Translations under genes and position numbers: made by a program
In this document: positions 27,166 to 40,043 of the stretch, piece after piece
Layout of the letters: each line of letters starts with the position of its first letter
Position numbering within the stretch: position 1 is the first letter of the stretch
Origin: Acanthochlamys bracteata
Lineage: Eukaryota > Streptophyta > Magnoliopsida > Pandanales > Velloziaceae
Reading direction: 5' to 3'
Assembly (NCBI GenBank): GCA_019914995.1
Contig: CM034127.1
Span: 4,898,001 to 4,962,000 of the forward strand
Length of the DNA: 64,000 bases
The notes under the pieces: generated by a model
What the model was told of the DNA's origin: nothing
The model's input: the letters and a program-made list of their open reading frames with translations, nothing else
The model's database searches: none

Positions 27166-30100
27166 TTAAATAAGATCAGCCACATTCATTGGCATCTCAT
27201 CTATCTGAGTACTGTAATACTGCTCAATATCTCTCAAAATTTTGATATCATCCTGCCGCACAAAATTTATCGCAACACCCTACAGGGAAGGCAATACAAT
27301 AATAAGGTCAATGTATGTGTCATGCTCAATATTTATAGACCAGAAAGGAACTAATATTTCATTAAAGTTAGCATCACAATGTACTGCCACGGGATGGATG
27401 ATAAGCTTGTCGTTAGGTAAGACAATAGCTTTCAGAAATATTCACAACATGGTCACTGTGGCCAAGAAAAAAGCCAGAGTTGATGAACCTTGGTACCCAA
27501 TAGCATCAGAATTGGCACACATAGGACAGCATCAAAGTCACAATTGCTGAATGAATGAGTACCTTGCGTCCAAATCGTCCTGAACGACCAATTCGATGTA
27601 TGTAGAGCTCACGATTGTTAGGAAGATCATAATTGATAACAAGAGAAACCTAAGACACAAATAGCACAAAACCATTCATCATGCACACCAACCACGATAT
27701 TAGCATAAGGTGAACCAAAACCCAAAAAGAGCTTACCTGCTGCACATCAATCCCACGAGCCCATACATCAGTAGTGATCAACACACGTGTTGCACCTTCC
27801 CTAAACTCTTTCATTATTGCATCTCGCTCCTTCTGAGGCATGTCTCCATGCATAGAAGAAACAGTGAAGTTATTAGAACGCATCCTTTCAGTCAACCAGT
27901 CAACCTGCCATAAAATTTTGGGAAGAGAACTGGTAAGCCGGTCTGAAAATAAGATAATGTCAGCTATTCATAGCATAACTAAGTACAAGTTCAATATTAA
28001 AGTGAAATTAGTAAAAATGAGACAGCACTGTTCTACTTGGATACTACCAAGAACATAGCAACAATCAGACTGACATCAAAGAATAAATGAAGAGCAGCAA
28101 AATCGTTACAGTCTGAAGACCAGTAGAACATCCACTTCTATGATTATCATCAATCTGCAACCTAATGCTATAGTAAGCTAGGCAGAATTTGCCTATCAAA
28201 ATGAAGTTCTTAGCCAAAGATTCGAAAAAATATCAAAAACACGACATTCACCTTTTTCTTCGTGTTACAGAAGATGACCGCTTGTGTAATGGTTAGAGTA
28301 TCATACAGATCACAGAGAGTATCAAACTTCCACTCTTCTTTCTCAACAGCAACAAAAAATTGCTTTATGCCCTGTTGTACAAGAGACAAGAAATGAGGAA
28401 CAATCACTGTAAGAAATATATGAACTAAAATAAGATGATACTCATAGCGTACCTCCAAGGTCAACTCATCACGCTTAACAAGTATCCTTACTGGATCGGT
28501 CATAAACTTGCTTGTCATCTCCAGTATTTCATGAGGCAAAGTGGCTGACACCAGGACAACCTTATGAAAGAATTACTGTCAAAGCAGTGTCCCACAAAAT
28601 AGCATGATTGACAAGTTTCAATATTGAAGAAATCAAAAGGGTCTTATCTAAGAACAAGTACTTTAATACTTTAAGGTTCACTATACATACTAGTCATGAA
28701 GAAGCATAAAGAACATTTAGTTTCCACCAACCTAACATAGAGATTCAGCACCATAATCAATCATGTTAATACAGCTCCATCTTCAATAAAGATAGATTCT
28801 TAGCCGAAATTGTCAATACTAATGATTGCATCAAACCACCATGATCACCAAAGCTAAAACACGATAGACTTCCAAACACTTTGCTTGAGCTAGCAATTGA
28901 CTGGCTTCTATTGCCTAAGCATTCCCTATTTAACAAGCAAATATAGCAGAACTAACATGCCTAGAAATACTCTAGCTCAGAAATAACAAACCAACTACAA
29001 AAACATGAAAGATAGCTCGGGTTAGTGAGACATTCCATGTCAACTGCTGATCAAACAATTTCCATCACACAAAATCAATTGAACAAAGAAATGCAGTGGA
29101 AAAAAATTAAATATATACACAGCCACATAGGAATAGATTGCCAAAATAGCATCAATATTGTTTTGAAATTTACAAATCAATGCACATATCTCAATTTATG
29201 TAGTGATTCAATGATCGACGCTATAATGCTGCATAACCACCTATTCTAACCTCTCAGGTATGCTGAAGGATAGTGAGAAATGGACTGGGTCCAGCAGGCA
29301 GACACAAGTACCATCTAACTTGAAATAAAGAAAAGGTTGATGAATACCTGCAAATCTGGAGGGAGGTATCTGTAAACATCATATATCTGATCCTTGAAGC
29401 CTCTGCTCAGCATCTCATCTGATTCATCCTATAGCAACATCAGTGGAAAAAATTTAGCAAACAAAACTACTTGAAGGTGAGAACTGAAGTCGTAAGAGCT
29501 ATCGGAAGCTAACAAGAATCAATAGTTTGATAGATCTTGTGCGCAACGTCCTTCTCTTAATCATATCACAGACTCTGCCTGGGGTGCCAGACACCACATG
29601 GACTCCATGCTCCAATTTTCTGATATCTTCTCCTATACTCTTTCCACCAATGCAAGCATGCGCTTGAACACTCATATAACCACCAATTGCCAGTATCACT
29701 TTTTCAGTTTGGGCAGCAAGTTCTCTTGTAGGTGACAGAATTAAGGCCTGCACTCTGACAAAAAGAAGAAATACGAAAAATCTTTCAATTTTCATGCCCT
29801 ATAGCCCATAAAGGTCATGCAATGCAAGGTTATTTTAGAACGCAAAGTTTGTGCCTGTGCTCTTCCAAAAGATGTGACAAAACTCAAATTTTGGAGCTAA
29901 ATTGCAAGTGGCATATTGCCATTTAAAATTTCTGGAATACCTATTTCAGTAACACATGACAAACTCGGTATCGTATCAATTGCAAGATTCTCCATATCTG
30001 ACAATCTCCGAAGTAACATATATGGTTTTCTAAAATATTGATAATTAAGATAAGGCCAACCAGCGATAAAAACAATCGTGTTAAAAGCCGAACAAATTGC

Positions 30101-30452
30101 AGCAATCAATCAAGAAATTAATCGAATCAATCAAACCCACTTACTCTCTAGATGAAGTATCAATAATTTGGCAAACAGCGAGAGCAATCATAGACGTCTT
30201 CCCGGTTCCGGACTGCGCCTGGGCGATTACATCACGACGATTAAATATTTGAACAATCGCTCGTTGCTGGATCGCAGAAGGCTTCTCGAACCCGTACTCA
30301 TAAATCCCTCGTAGCAAGTCTTCGCGGATTCCCATCTTGTCAAAACTCGTCACGACTTCAACTCCCGGACTTGTATCGAACACTAGATTCTCGTCATCCA
30401 CTCTTCCCCTTCCGCCCCCTCCGCCGCGCCCTGCTGTCGGAGCCGCTGCCAT
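27166..30452 (-). CDS. EIF4A3: Eukaryotic initiation factor 4A-III, DEAD-box RNA helicase of the exon junction complex
   Basis: ATP-dependent RNA clamp at the core of the nuclear exon junction complex, which marks spliced mRNA for export and nonsense-mediated decay. Eight coding exons on the minus strand: 30452-30145, 29754-29514, 29428-29348, 28560-28453, 28371-28252, 27904-27737, 27649-27563 and 27279-27166. They join in frame to 408 aa, the usual plant length. Motifs in order: Q motif [10 protein letters not shown] (54-63), Walker A AQSGTGKT (79-86), PTRELA, TPGR, Walker B as DESD (184-187), SAT (215-217), RGID (336-339) and HRIGRSGR (360-367). The DESD form and the conserved C-terminus separate it from cytoplasmic eIF4A. 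The N-terminal tail is Gly/Arg-rich. All splice sites are GT..AG. The gene appears intact. Confidence 0.97.
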
Positions 30453-30599
30453 CGCCAGAGAAAGAGAGAGATTTTGGATTGAAGCGAGAAGAAGAATGGC
30501 GAAGAAAAGGTTTCGAGCTTCGAAAACCTAATTAAGAAATTTGGGAGCGAGCGGGAGTGATTGAGAACAACGAGAACAGAATCGGTGGATACTTATTTA

Positions 30600-31440
30600 G
30601 GCTACGGTGTTGAAGTTGGGCCAGGCCCAATCTTAAAAATTTCAGTGTAAATTTAATCCTTTAAATGAGTCAACATCCAAGTCCAGAGCAAAAGAAAATA
30701 TTTATCACTATTGGCCCTTTTATTTCCAGTTTCGAGTGTCCCTTTACTGGAGCATGTTACAAACATTGGAAACTTTAATTTTCCTCACAGTTAGAATTAG
30801 AATTTCATAAGTTCACATATTTTAAATATAAATTAAACTCAAAAAATATTTCATAATTATTATACTTTATTCTAACTCATTTTGAAAATATAAAAATTAA
30901 CTTTTACTTTCAATCTACTTAAAATAATAACAAAATATAAAAAATTGAGCTCTACGTACGCATTTTCCAAAAACTTTTATTTTTATGTTTTACTAAACTC
31001 AATTAATATGTATTTGAAACACGTACTTAATATTTCTAAAACAAATAAGCTTCTTAGTCCAAATATTCATTAAAAACCTATTTTTTACCAAAAATAATTA
31101 TTAAAAAAGAATTATTATAAATAATATTTTAATAATAAGATAAGTTTTAATAAAAAGTAAATTAAAAGTATTTTTTATTTTAGAAGTAAATTAAAATTAA
31201 TTTTAATTAAAATGAAGTGAATTTTAAAACTTGAGTTCGAAGTGTTATTTGACATTACTTTTATCTCTACTTTTATCCCATTTTTTCTTAATATATTTTA
31301 TATTATATTTTAAAATATATTTTAAATTTTAAAAATAGAAATAACTCGATTATTTATTCTATTATTTTTTTAAAGTAATAAAATAAAACTTATTTTTAAA
31401 AAATATTTAAAGTATTCTTCAATTAAAACAAAAAAAAACT
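30600..31440. other. AT-rich spacer upstream of eIF4A-III
   Basis: A/T tracts and short direct repeats of AAAATTAA-like words; no gene seen. Confidence 0.5.
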
Positions 31441-31640
31441 CCGCTTATCGTCGCGAACGCTTCGCTTGTCTATCGATCTTGCCGGTGGTTTCAAGCCAAT
31501 TCTTATCCTCTCCGCCCAAATTCCTATTATGCTGAAAAAGGCGGGATTTTTCTTCGTTTCTTCGATTTCCCTGATTTATTCTAGCGAATTTTTTAAAACT
31601 TGAGTTGAATTTAACTCAAAAGCTAATGATTTTTTGGATG
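31441..31640 (+). promoter_or_regulatory. Possible 5' leader of the BTF3-like pseudogene
   Basis: A GC-richer island (with CCGCTTATCGTCGCGAACGC near its start) and pyrimidine tracts such as TTTCTTCGTTTCTTCG stands out from the surrounding AT-rich DNA and resembles a plant 5' untranslated exon. The next plus-strand coding remains are the BTF3-like exons at 36.7 kb, separated from it by three inserted elements. The link is inference only. Confidence 0.3.
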
Positions 31641-31878
31641 AGTATCATTGTTCATCTTCAGTACTGCTAAGGATATTGGCATTTGTTGTTGTTGTTGGAT
31701 TTTATTTTGTTACCTTTTAAAAAATCAATTGAGGTTTCTGATTTTTTAAATGAACTAGGCTAGTTGGTTGGTTTCGTAAATTGGGAGTAGCTTGTTAGTC
31801 TTTTGTGTTATTCGATCGCTATTTGTTAACTTCAATTGAAAAATTGGTAAGTTGAAAAAGTTTTAGATGGACTAATAT

Positions 31879-32094
31879 GGGCTGTTTGGTTCAGCTTTTT
31901 TCCAACAAAATTTTTCAATTCTCTATTTCACGTTTTTCAATATATATTTTATTATTTTACGAAGTGAGATCTTTTTATTGTATATTTTTATTATTTTTTT
32001 TGAAGTAAAAAAAATAGAGCTCGTTTTTCAAAATGGACAAAAATATCTTTCATTTCACAAAATCTCCATTTCATAAGCAATCCCAAACGTCCCC
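31879..32094. mobile_element. Short AT-rich MITE-like element
   Basis: Starts GGGCTGTTTGGTTCAGC and ends with the reverse complement of GGGGACGTTTGGGATTGC, so imperfect terminal inverted repeats about 17 bp long bound 216 bp of AT-rich DNA. Flanks are TAT and TAA. It lies 15 bp from the larger PIF/Harbinger-like element. Confidence 0.5.
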
Positions 32095-32109
32095 TAATCC
32101 CAATCCCAA

Positions 32110-34403
32110 GGGTCTGTTTGGATACGAGAGTAATAAATAAGAGTAAGATTAAACAAGAGGAGATTATTCGGGTGGAGACGAGAATAAGAGAATAATTTAA
32201 TCTCGTCTTGTTTGAATATATCAGTAAAATTAATAAAGAATAAATAATTATTCTTATTTAGTAACTGAGAGTATGTAAAAATAATTTTTAAAAAAAGACT
32301 GAAATATCCTTTCATATTTTTTTGTTAAGCAAAATAAATATAGCAAAGACATGGGAGCTCGAGCTTTGACAAAACGAAATAAATGAGTAACCAAGCAAAT
32401 ATTATTCAGACTTGCCAATACATTCATATGAATTAAAACATATTAGAGATTAACTTTTGTTTTAACTATACCAGCTTGTATAAATAATATGTCAAATAAT
32501 TCTGTATTTTAAGAAAAACTGTCATTGAGTTTACTATGATATATTGAATGACACACTGTATCGAATGTTACAAAGTGCATTTACAAAATTCTTCATGCAC
32601 TGAAATATGCTTCTAAAATGCTAACATGTATTACACCACGACACCACAAGAGGCTCATTCTGCAAAAGCGTACAAATTAGGACAAACGATTAGGCAAAAA
32701 AAAGAGTTTAGAAAGGAGTTGCTTGAGCATAAACTTGCTGTGACAAATACATCCAAACTTAGTTTCAAGCTTCACTATTTTTCTTTACTCATATCTTAAC
32801 AAAAAAGATATGGCAGAAAAAGCGTTCTACAAGTAGAAAAATGATCCCTGAAAAAGCCGTTGGCATACTACATCATGTCAAGTACAAAAACATAAATCAT
32901 CTAGACCAATAATGGGAGTTGATGTGTTTGGTAGAGTTGAGATATTAAACAATGTTGCTGCGATTGCTGGAATCCTTCGCTTCCTATCTTCAAACCAGTT
33001 ATTGCTAGCTCCAAGCGATTTTTGAATGTCCTCATTAAGACTTTTGTATGTCTTCAAATAGTTGTTGCTGGCGTAGGAAGGTGATTAAGATCCTCATCAG
33101 TAGCATTAAATGGAGCAGTCATGTTATTAGAGATGACAGCCAATCTTAGAGATGCATCAGTAACAACTACTAAGAACAAATCAACAGAAAGCTCAAATAT
33201 TAAACTTTCGGTTACATTCTAGTGCTTCTGTAAAACCTCCAAGTTTCAAGTGATCTTTCAACCATGCAAACTATTATCAGTGAACCAAATTAACTTACAA
33301 GACTATGGAGGTAAACTGCACACAGACAGATTTTGTTAGAACTTCAAAGCTCCAAAATCCTAAAACTCCAGATGAGGAACTTGAAGATTCCAATTACTAA
33401 TTCAGACAAATAAAAACAACAAAAAGACAATCAGTGAATTTTTTAAAAACCATCAGAAGTAGGAAACAGTCTCCAAAGACTTTTTAATCATTAATCACCA
33501 TATAATGGAGAACCTTTTTGAAAATCAAATACTACTACTAAGATAATTGATTTATGCAACATTCAACCATAATCTCGCACTAATACTACAACATAATTAC
33601 TGCCAAGTACTAATTTCAAGTCCAAGCTAGCATTTCTCATCTACTTCCAAAATCAGATAACATATATGGATTAATCCAAAAAATCTAACTTGTAATCAAT
33701 AAAAGCATAGACGATCCTCGTTACTGCTCACGAAATCATCAAAACTTATTAGAAGTAGATTGAGATGAAATGCTACTACATATTAGAATCGGATTTCATC
33801 AAACAAACCTGGTAAGCAGTGAGAGTGATTGCTGCGATGAAGGAGAAAAGCCACAACACCAGCTCTCACGCCATTCACGGAGATTGAGAACTTGGGAGCG
33901 AGCTCAAGAATTTGAGAGAGGAATATTGAGATTTCGTAAATCCATGACTTCGGCAGGAGGATCAACGCTTCGCGTGTACTCGAATGGCTCACGCGAAGGC
34001 AACAGAGATAGCAACGGTGAGAAGAAGGAAGCCGGAGAAAGAAACAACGAAGATCTGCATAGGAGAAACAACAACTGCGTGGCTACAGGGAGAAGGGATC
34101 GCGACAGAAGCACAGCGGCGGCTGAAGACGAGAAGGAAAATAAGAAATAAGAAAGAAGTGTGGTAAATTTTATAAAATAATATGGGCAAGACGGGAACCT
34201 AAATTATTAACAGTTGTAAGATCATTCCTGCTCTCGATTACACCCCACATTGGGGTGTAACTGATTAATCCTAATATAAGATTAATGGAGAGAAGTTTTA
34301 CTCCCCATTAATTTTATAAAATTATTATCAAATAAAAATAACGGAGAGTAATCAGTTCACTTACTCTTCGTTGCTCTTCATTCAGCTTCATCCAAACAGA
34401 CCC
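32110..34403. mobile_element. PIF/Harbinger-like non-autonomous element with exon-like cargo
   Basis: Perfect 14-bp terminal inverted repeats, GGGTCTGTTTGGAT, at both ends. Flanks are CAA (left) and TAA (right), close to the 3-bp TWA duplication of the PIF/Harbinger superfamily. No transposase is visible in the 2.3 kb. On the minus strand there is a promoter/leader-like stretch (about 34170-33850), a hydrophobic segment LVLWLFSFIAAITLTAYQ ending at a GT donor (about 33857-33806) preceded by an in-frame TGA, and a second protein-like block (about 33180-32935: DASLRLAVISNNMTAPFN, then KTYKSLNEDIQKSLGASNNW in another frame). These look like captured host exons that have decayed. The source gene is not recognised. 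Confidence 0.7.
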
Positions 34404-35218
34404 TAAGAATCAGTGATGGATTTGAACTAGGAAAAAAATTAATGGAGCGACTTAAAAGAGGAACTAAGAATTACTTGAGGGCATTGCGTGGATTACGGTG
34501 AATGATATTAATGGTGAAGCATTTTTCCATTTTAATTATATTTATTTTTGTTTCTTTAGAAAAGGAAAGGGGAATTGTTCTTCTTTCCTAAACATAAAAT
34601 ATAATGAAATATGTAACTATCAATTTAGTTGGTACGCAGGGTGATAAAAAAGAAAATAAATTTATTTTTTTTAATCTTTTTATTTTATATTTTTTAATTT
34701 TTTTAATATTTATTTTAATTAGATATTTTTTAATTAAATATTTATTTTAATTATATGTGTTAATTTGTATATTTATTTAATTTTAATTGATTTTAGTTGG
34801 TACAGAAAATAATAAACTTATATGATCAAATTTTTTAATTTAAAATTTTATTAATAAAAATTAAATAATATAAAAAATTAATCTAGAAGTTATATTAATA
34901 AAATTATTTTAAATTATATTAATAAAATTATTTTAAATTATATTTTATAAAAGTTAGATTAATATAAATAAAAAGTACATTTGAGTTTTTTTATAAAAAT
35001 TTTATTTCCATTACTTATTTATTTATTTATCTATCCAAATATAGTTAGTTTGTTATCCTTACTATATATCCAATCATTGTAAAGTTAAATAGTTATATTT
35101 TTCTATCCGTGCTCTTATTATTTTTTCAATCCATTATTTACTCTTATTTCTTAATCATGTATCCAAATATATCTGAGTGTTATTGGTTACCTTCAATATC
35201 CCAACTTGTAAAAGACCA
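34404..35218. other. AT-rich spacer
   Basis: Very AT-rich with near-repeats of TAATAAAATTATTTTAAATT around 34890-34945; no gene seen. Confidence 0.5.
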
Positions 35219-35228
35219 ACATAATCAT

Positions 35229-36067
35229 AGATGTGACAATTTGGATTGGTAGATTGATTTCGGATCGACTTATTTAATAATCAGGTCAAATTTAATCAAT
35301 TCTAATTTAACCCATTAATTTATACGGGTCAATTTTGTCAATTCTAATCTAACTTATTTAATAATCGGATCGAACTTGGATCGACTCATTTAATAATTAT
35401 AATTTTTTATATTTTATTTTACTCTTTTAAGATTGAGTGAAATTATAAAATCAGTTGTAATGAATGTGCACGATATTTTTGATAAAGAGATATGGTGAGT
35501 GTCCATCAAAATGTGCATTTTTTTAATATTTTCATCGTTTCTTAAAATATTCCAAGAATTTTTTTTATTTATATTTTTTAAAAGTATTTTGTGATAGCTA
35601 AAAATTTATGATTATAAATATATAGTAATATTTTCGACAAAAAATTTGATAAACATAGCTAGTTGGTAAAATTTTGACTATAATTTATATACAAAATCCA
35701 AATTCGTCTTTACACAAATACTTATATAGAAATACTTTTGATAATATTATAATTCACATCTTACACTATTTTACTAAAGCATCAAGTAAGCAATTAATTA
35801 TAACTACAATAGTTTAATAATTTATAAATTATTATTATCGATTTTTTTTTGCTAAAATAAAAAAAGAGTTGTTTTTTTAAAAGATGATATTCGGATTGGT
35901 GGATTAATTTCGGATCAATCCGGATCGACCTATTTAATATCCGAGTCAAATTCGTTCACAGTAACCCAACCAATATATTTATACGGATCAAATTTTGTAA
36001 CACTAACCAAATTAATGGATTAAGTTCAGGTTGAATTTTTTGGATCGGGTGATATATTATCACTCCT
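35229..36067. mobile_element. MITE with perfect 10-bp target duplication (Mutator-like)
   Basis: ACATAATCAT occurs directly at both edges (35219-35228 and 36068-36077). The left end reads AGATGTGACAATTTGG and the right end, reverse-complemented, AGGAGTGATAATATA: imperfect terminal inverted repeats. Two internal stretches (about 35240-35390 and 35890-36050) repeat words such as ATTTCGGATC and CTATTTAAT, suggesting an internal duplication. No coding capacity. The duplication length points to a Mutator-type element. Related ends recur at 62.7 and 63.4 kb. Confidence 0.7.
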
Positions 36068-36710
36068 ACATAATCATTTTAAAATTTTCTTGTTCGGTCA
36101 CAACATTTCTATCAAGGTCATTAGGATGAAAGGTTAACAAGCCTTTCTTGTTGAGTCAGATGTTTAATATCTGCCTGCAAGTTTAACAATCCTTTGCTAA
36201 TGTGTTAAAGTCATTGAGATCTGGATTCTCATGAAAATACTTTGGAAGAACTGTTTGGGCATCTTATGGGATCGTTTATTGTATTTAACGTATGAACAAG
36301 CTCATGTTATCGAATTCTAATGTTGTAAGAATGAATTATATACTGGCTGAATATGTTTCGTTATTAGTGCTGGAGGTTAGTTGAGCTTGTCAAGATTCTT
36401 CTATTCTGTTGATTGTACCTTGTTTGATATTCGTTTAGGCTTGTGAACTAGCATTAAGTATTTTTGTGTTTGGATATTTATATTTGGATTGTAATATTAA
36501 CTAGTTTTCCCTCCGATGATGATTTCGAAACAGCAATTTGTTTGTTCTAACAGAGCTTTGAGAATACGGCTGTTCATTATTCATTTTCATAGTTCTTATA
36601 TAGTTTCAGTCCTTTCTGCAGGTCTCAGTTCTTAATAAGCTGATATTGATACATCAAATTTTATTAACAACATACAGTGTATTCAGTTTCTGTAACATTG
36701 ACTGCTCACT

Positions 36711-38342
36711 TGTGATGTGGAGAAACTCAAGAAAATGGCAACTGCCATCCGCACTGGTGGAAAGGGAAGTATGTGCAGGTACACCATTAACTTGTAGCAT
36801 TATTGCTGGCAATGTTATGCAAAATGAGCTTAGGATTGTGCATAGGGAAAATAGTTGCTATTCTTTTTCTTGCATTAGTTGATCAGGTCATAGTAATTGG
36901 AACCTAATGCTTGGTGTGTAAGTCATTTGAGTAAACTTGTAGCTTGTGATAACTGATTTGCAACTATAATATCATGGATTATGCCTTACCATTCAAGTAC
37001 TGGAAAGGATAAGTTTCCAGTGAAGGCATGCTATTCCATTCTCCCACAGGTAGAATGTTCGCAATGACTAAGATGATCGTGTTGTGTTGCTATACTCAAA
37101 TACTTCTATATTTAGGAAGATGAAGGCAATTCACAAGGCCACAGCTATTGATGACAAAAGACTCCAGAGCACTCTGAAAAGAGTTGGAGTGAATGCAATC
37201 CCTGCTATAGAAGAAGTTAACATCTTCAAAGATGACCTTGTGATTCAATTTGTCAATCCTAAAGGTATATTATCAAGCCTTCTCTAAACTTTGAATAGTT
37301 ATAATTGATCCCCTTGGTTTAGCTTACTGATTTGTTTTAATTTCTTTCAGTGCAAGCTTCAATTGCTGCCAACACATGGGTGGTTAGCGGTGCTTGTTAA
37401 ACCAAAAGTAAGTCCTTTTAGATGTTTGGGATAGCTTACCAAGGAACAATTATGTTATAAGAGGGATTAAATCTTCTTGAATATATATAGAGTACATTAG
37501 TTGTGGTCAATTTTGGGGATTTTTTTAATCATGATGCTAACTTTCACTGACCAAGCAATTGTCTAATGTTTGGAATTCACTTATGCATATTGCATAAACC
37601 ATTCTTGGCAAACAATTGTAGTCATTAGGTTTTACTTTTGACCTTTGGTTTCGTACTTGACATTCATGAATTGTTTGCTTACAGAACTCCAAGATGTGCT
37701 TCCTGGATTATCTCGCCGCTGGGTATGTGTAATCTAAGAGCTATGTTACCTGTGTATTGCCTTCTTAGTTCAGCAACGTTCCATGTACTGGATTAGCTTC
37801 AGTGGCGCTTTAGTTTAAGCTTGTTTGCAATTCTCAGAAATACTTTTTAGCATAATATGTAAAAAGCTGCATTTCTTAACTTTCTTTTTTAATTAAATTT
37901 TTAGTTTCATCTAGCTCATTAGTAAAATAGCTCAGATCTGTTTTCCCTTCTTGTGGCATTTCATCATAGAAGTGCATGTACTTTGTTCGACGTAAATCTC
38001 AAGTACCAACCCATTTTATTGGTCTATATTTGGCTTTCCTATAACCTGTGGGTTGACAATGATTTATGTTTGCACTAGTGGAATGTCTGAACGTTTGATT
38101 GGTTCATCGTATCTAACATAGTATGCATAACCATTCTGTTACTGATTCACATGTGACTCATTCCAGGTCCTGATAACTTGGAGAACCTCAAGAAACTTGC
38201 AGAGCAGTTCCAGAAGCAGGCATCAGCAGGTGGTGCCACTGCTCAGGCTGAGGATGATGACATTGTCCCAGAGCTCGTGCCTGGAGAGACATTTGAAGAT
38301 GCTGCTAATGAAAACCAAACAGAGAGCCAACCGTCATCTTGA
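36711..38342 (+). pseudogene. BTF3 / nascent-polypeptide-associated complex subunit beta, pseudogene
   Basis: NAC-beta binds ribosomes and shields nascent chains. Exon remains at about 36711-36778, 37116-37264, 37351-37407, 37685-37722 and 38167-38342 keep family blocks: [65 protein letters not shown] and VPELVPGETFEDA, ending TGA. Lesions: the usual start upstream of VEKLKK is replaced by TGTGAT; the ribosome-binding RRK..KK patch reads CRKMK; a TAA stop (37398-37400) sits where the family has Gln after VVSGA; exon 37685-37722 is one base short, shifting the frame at LPG. Introns are retained, so this is a duplicated gene copy that died. Any product would be truncated before the end of the NAC domain. 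Confidence 0.92.
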
Positions 38343-39296
38343 CTATCTATTCAAGTTGTACATAAACCCACTTCCTGTGCTAATTCAGTTTTGTGACTGT
38401 TTTCTCTTGTGTGGGAGGCTGTTAGAGAGTTGCTTCTTATAGCAGATCTTTGCATCAAGCATATTAGCCTTCTATGTTTATTTAGATTTTGAACGTCTCA
38501 TTGTTCGATTGTTGGTTCTAGTCTTTCTAAGGTGGTACGACAGTAAGGCGCTGTCTTCAATTGTTATCCAATTGCGTATTGGATTTCATGACCAGAATTT
38601 CAGTGAGCCGATCAGGACATCCTCACATCATGAATTATTTTCCATGTTTTGGTTGTGAGGTGTGGTTCAGTGAGAGTGGTCTCGTGAAATTAAAATTGGT
38701 TTTACAACCACTTCTTAGAATTTAGTGCATACACTGCACGAACTACGACCAAATATTTTCAGAGTGCAGACATAGCTTACGACTTCTACTTGCAGGCCAA
38801 AAAAATAAAAGAATTTAAACCTGGATTGGCCACGAACAATGATGGCGAGTTCCTTAAGACAGCGCTGCGTAACTTTAGTCATACAGGCCTAGAAACATAA
38901 GCTACCAAAAGTATAGGCATAATTAGCATCATTGTAAAAACTAGTAATCATCCTACAGAAAGTTAAAAGACCAAAACACACAGAATAAAATCCTTGCAAC
39001 TTAATAGCACAAGCTGCGATGGTTTAACACAACACATAACACAGAAAGTAATTTCTAAGCTGAAGTCATCTCCTCATTGCGACCACCTTAAGGGTTGCAA
39101 TTTTAAAGAAAGTAATAACAAAAATCAAAGTTACATTTTAAAGAAATCCTATCATTTCACAACAATATTGTTCACAAACTTGAAACATAAGGATTGCTTA
39201 TTTATAGTCACAACAGCTCATTCGCCATTCTGGAATCATAGGCACAATGGAAATTCATATTGAGCAATCCTATCATTTCACTTCAATATTGTTCAT
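38343..39296. other. Spacer downstream of the BTF3 relic
   Basis: The first part is probably 3' untranslated sequence of the relic. At 39146-39180 and 39267-39301 the segment ATCCTATCATTTCAC..CAATATTGTTCA..AAACT appears twice. No gene seen. Confidence 0.4.
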
Positions 39297-39690
39297 AAAC
39301 TAATATCATCAATTGATAAATGTTATCACATCAAATACAAGTCATAATATCATCATCAAACAAGAGCAATTTAGATGCCAATAATGTGCATCATACCTGA
39401 AACTATCTATCATTTAGAAACTTAAAAACATAAGGATTGCTTATTCATAGCATCAGGGTATTGAAGCTTGCCAAGCAAATAGATAATGATAAGCACAAAC
39501 TAATATCATCAATTGATAAATGTTATCACATCAAATACAAGTTATGATATCATCATCAAACAAGAGCAATTTAGATGCCAATAATGTGCATCACAAACTC
39601 TCCAACAATTACAAACTCAAAACATAAGGATCGCTTATTCATAGCATCAGGGTATTGAAATTGCCAAGCAAAATAGAATAATGATAAGCA
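39297..39690. repeat. Two tandem copies of a ~200-bp unit
   Basis: Units start AAACTAATATCATCAATTG at 39297 and 39497, a 200-bp period, and run through ACATAAGGATYGCTTATTCATAGCATCAGGG. They differ by few substitutions and small gaps. A partial related copy with ACATAAGGATTGCTTATTTATAG lies at about 39185. Non-coding on both strands. Confidence 0.85.
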
Positions 39691-39843
39691 CATTGGAAGC
39701 CAGGTGCATGCACAACAATAATTTAGTACAATCCTACCCAACTACATGATTGGTACAGCTTAATCAGATAATATTACTGACTAACAGCTAATTGACAATA
39801 ACAGAACTCGTGGATCGTAATGGTCACTTATTGTCAGAATTAA

Positions 39844-40043
39844 GGGATGTTCGGAAGTGAAAAATGGAAGTTGTTTTAAAAATTTTGTAAAAAGGAAATA
39901 TACTATTTTTACTTCAAAATAATAATAATGTGAGTAATAAGATATTTTGGTAAATTTTATAGAATACTATAGAAGGTTTATTGAAAATGTGAAATAAAAA
40001 AGTTGGAATGAAAAGGGGTTTATAAGCAATCCCAAACAGCACC
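39844..40043. mobile_element. Short MITE-like element
   Basis: About 200 bp of AT-rich DNA starting GGGATGTTCGGAAGTG and ending with the reverse complement of GGTGCTGTTTGGGATTGC. The ends resemble those of 31879-32094. The flanks (TAA and TTA) are not a clean direct duplication, so the limits are uncertain. Confidence 0.4.

Noticed and set aside
33784..33860. Cornichon-like match of the hydrophobic segment in the first Harbinger-like element
   Set aside because: Only a generic membrane-span similarity; the next expected cornichon block (DLEFDYINPY) is absent and the following exon-like block does not match.
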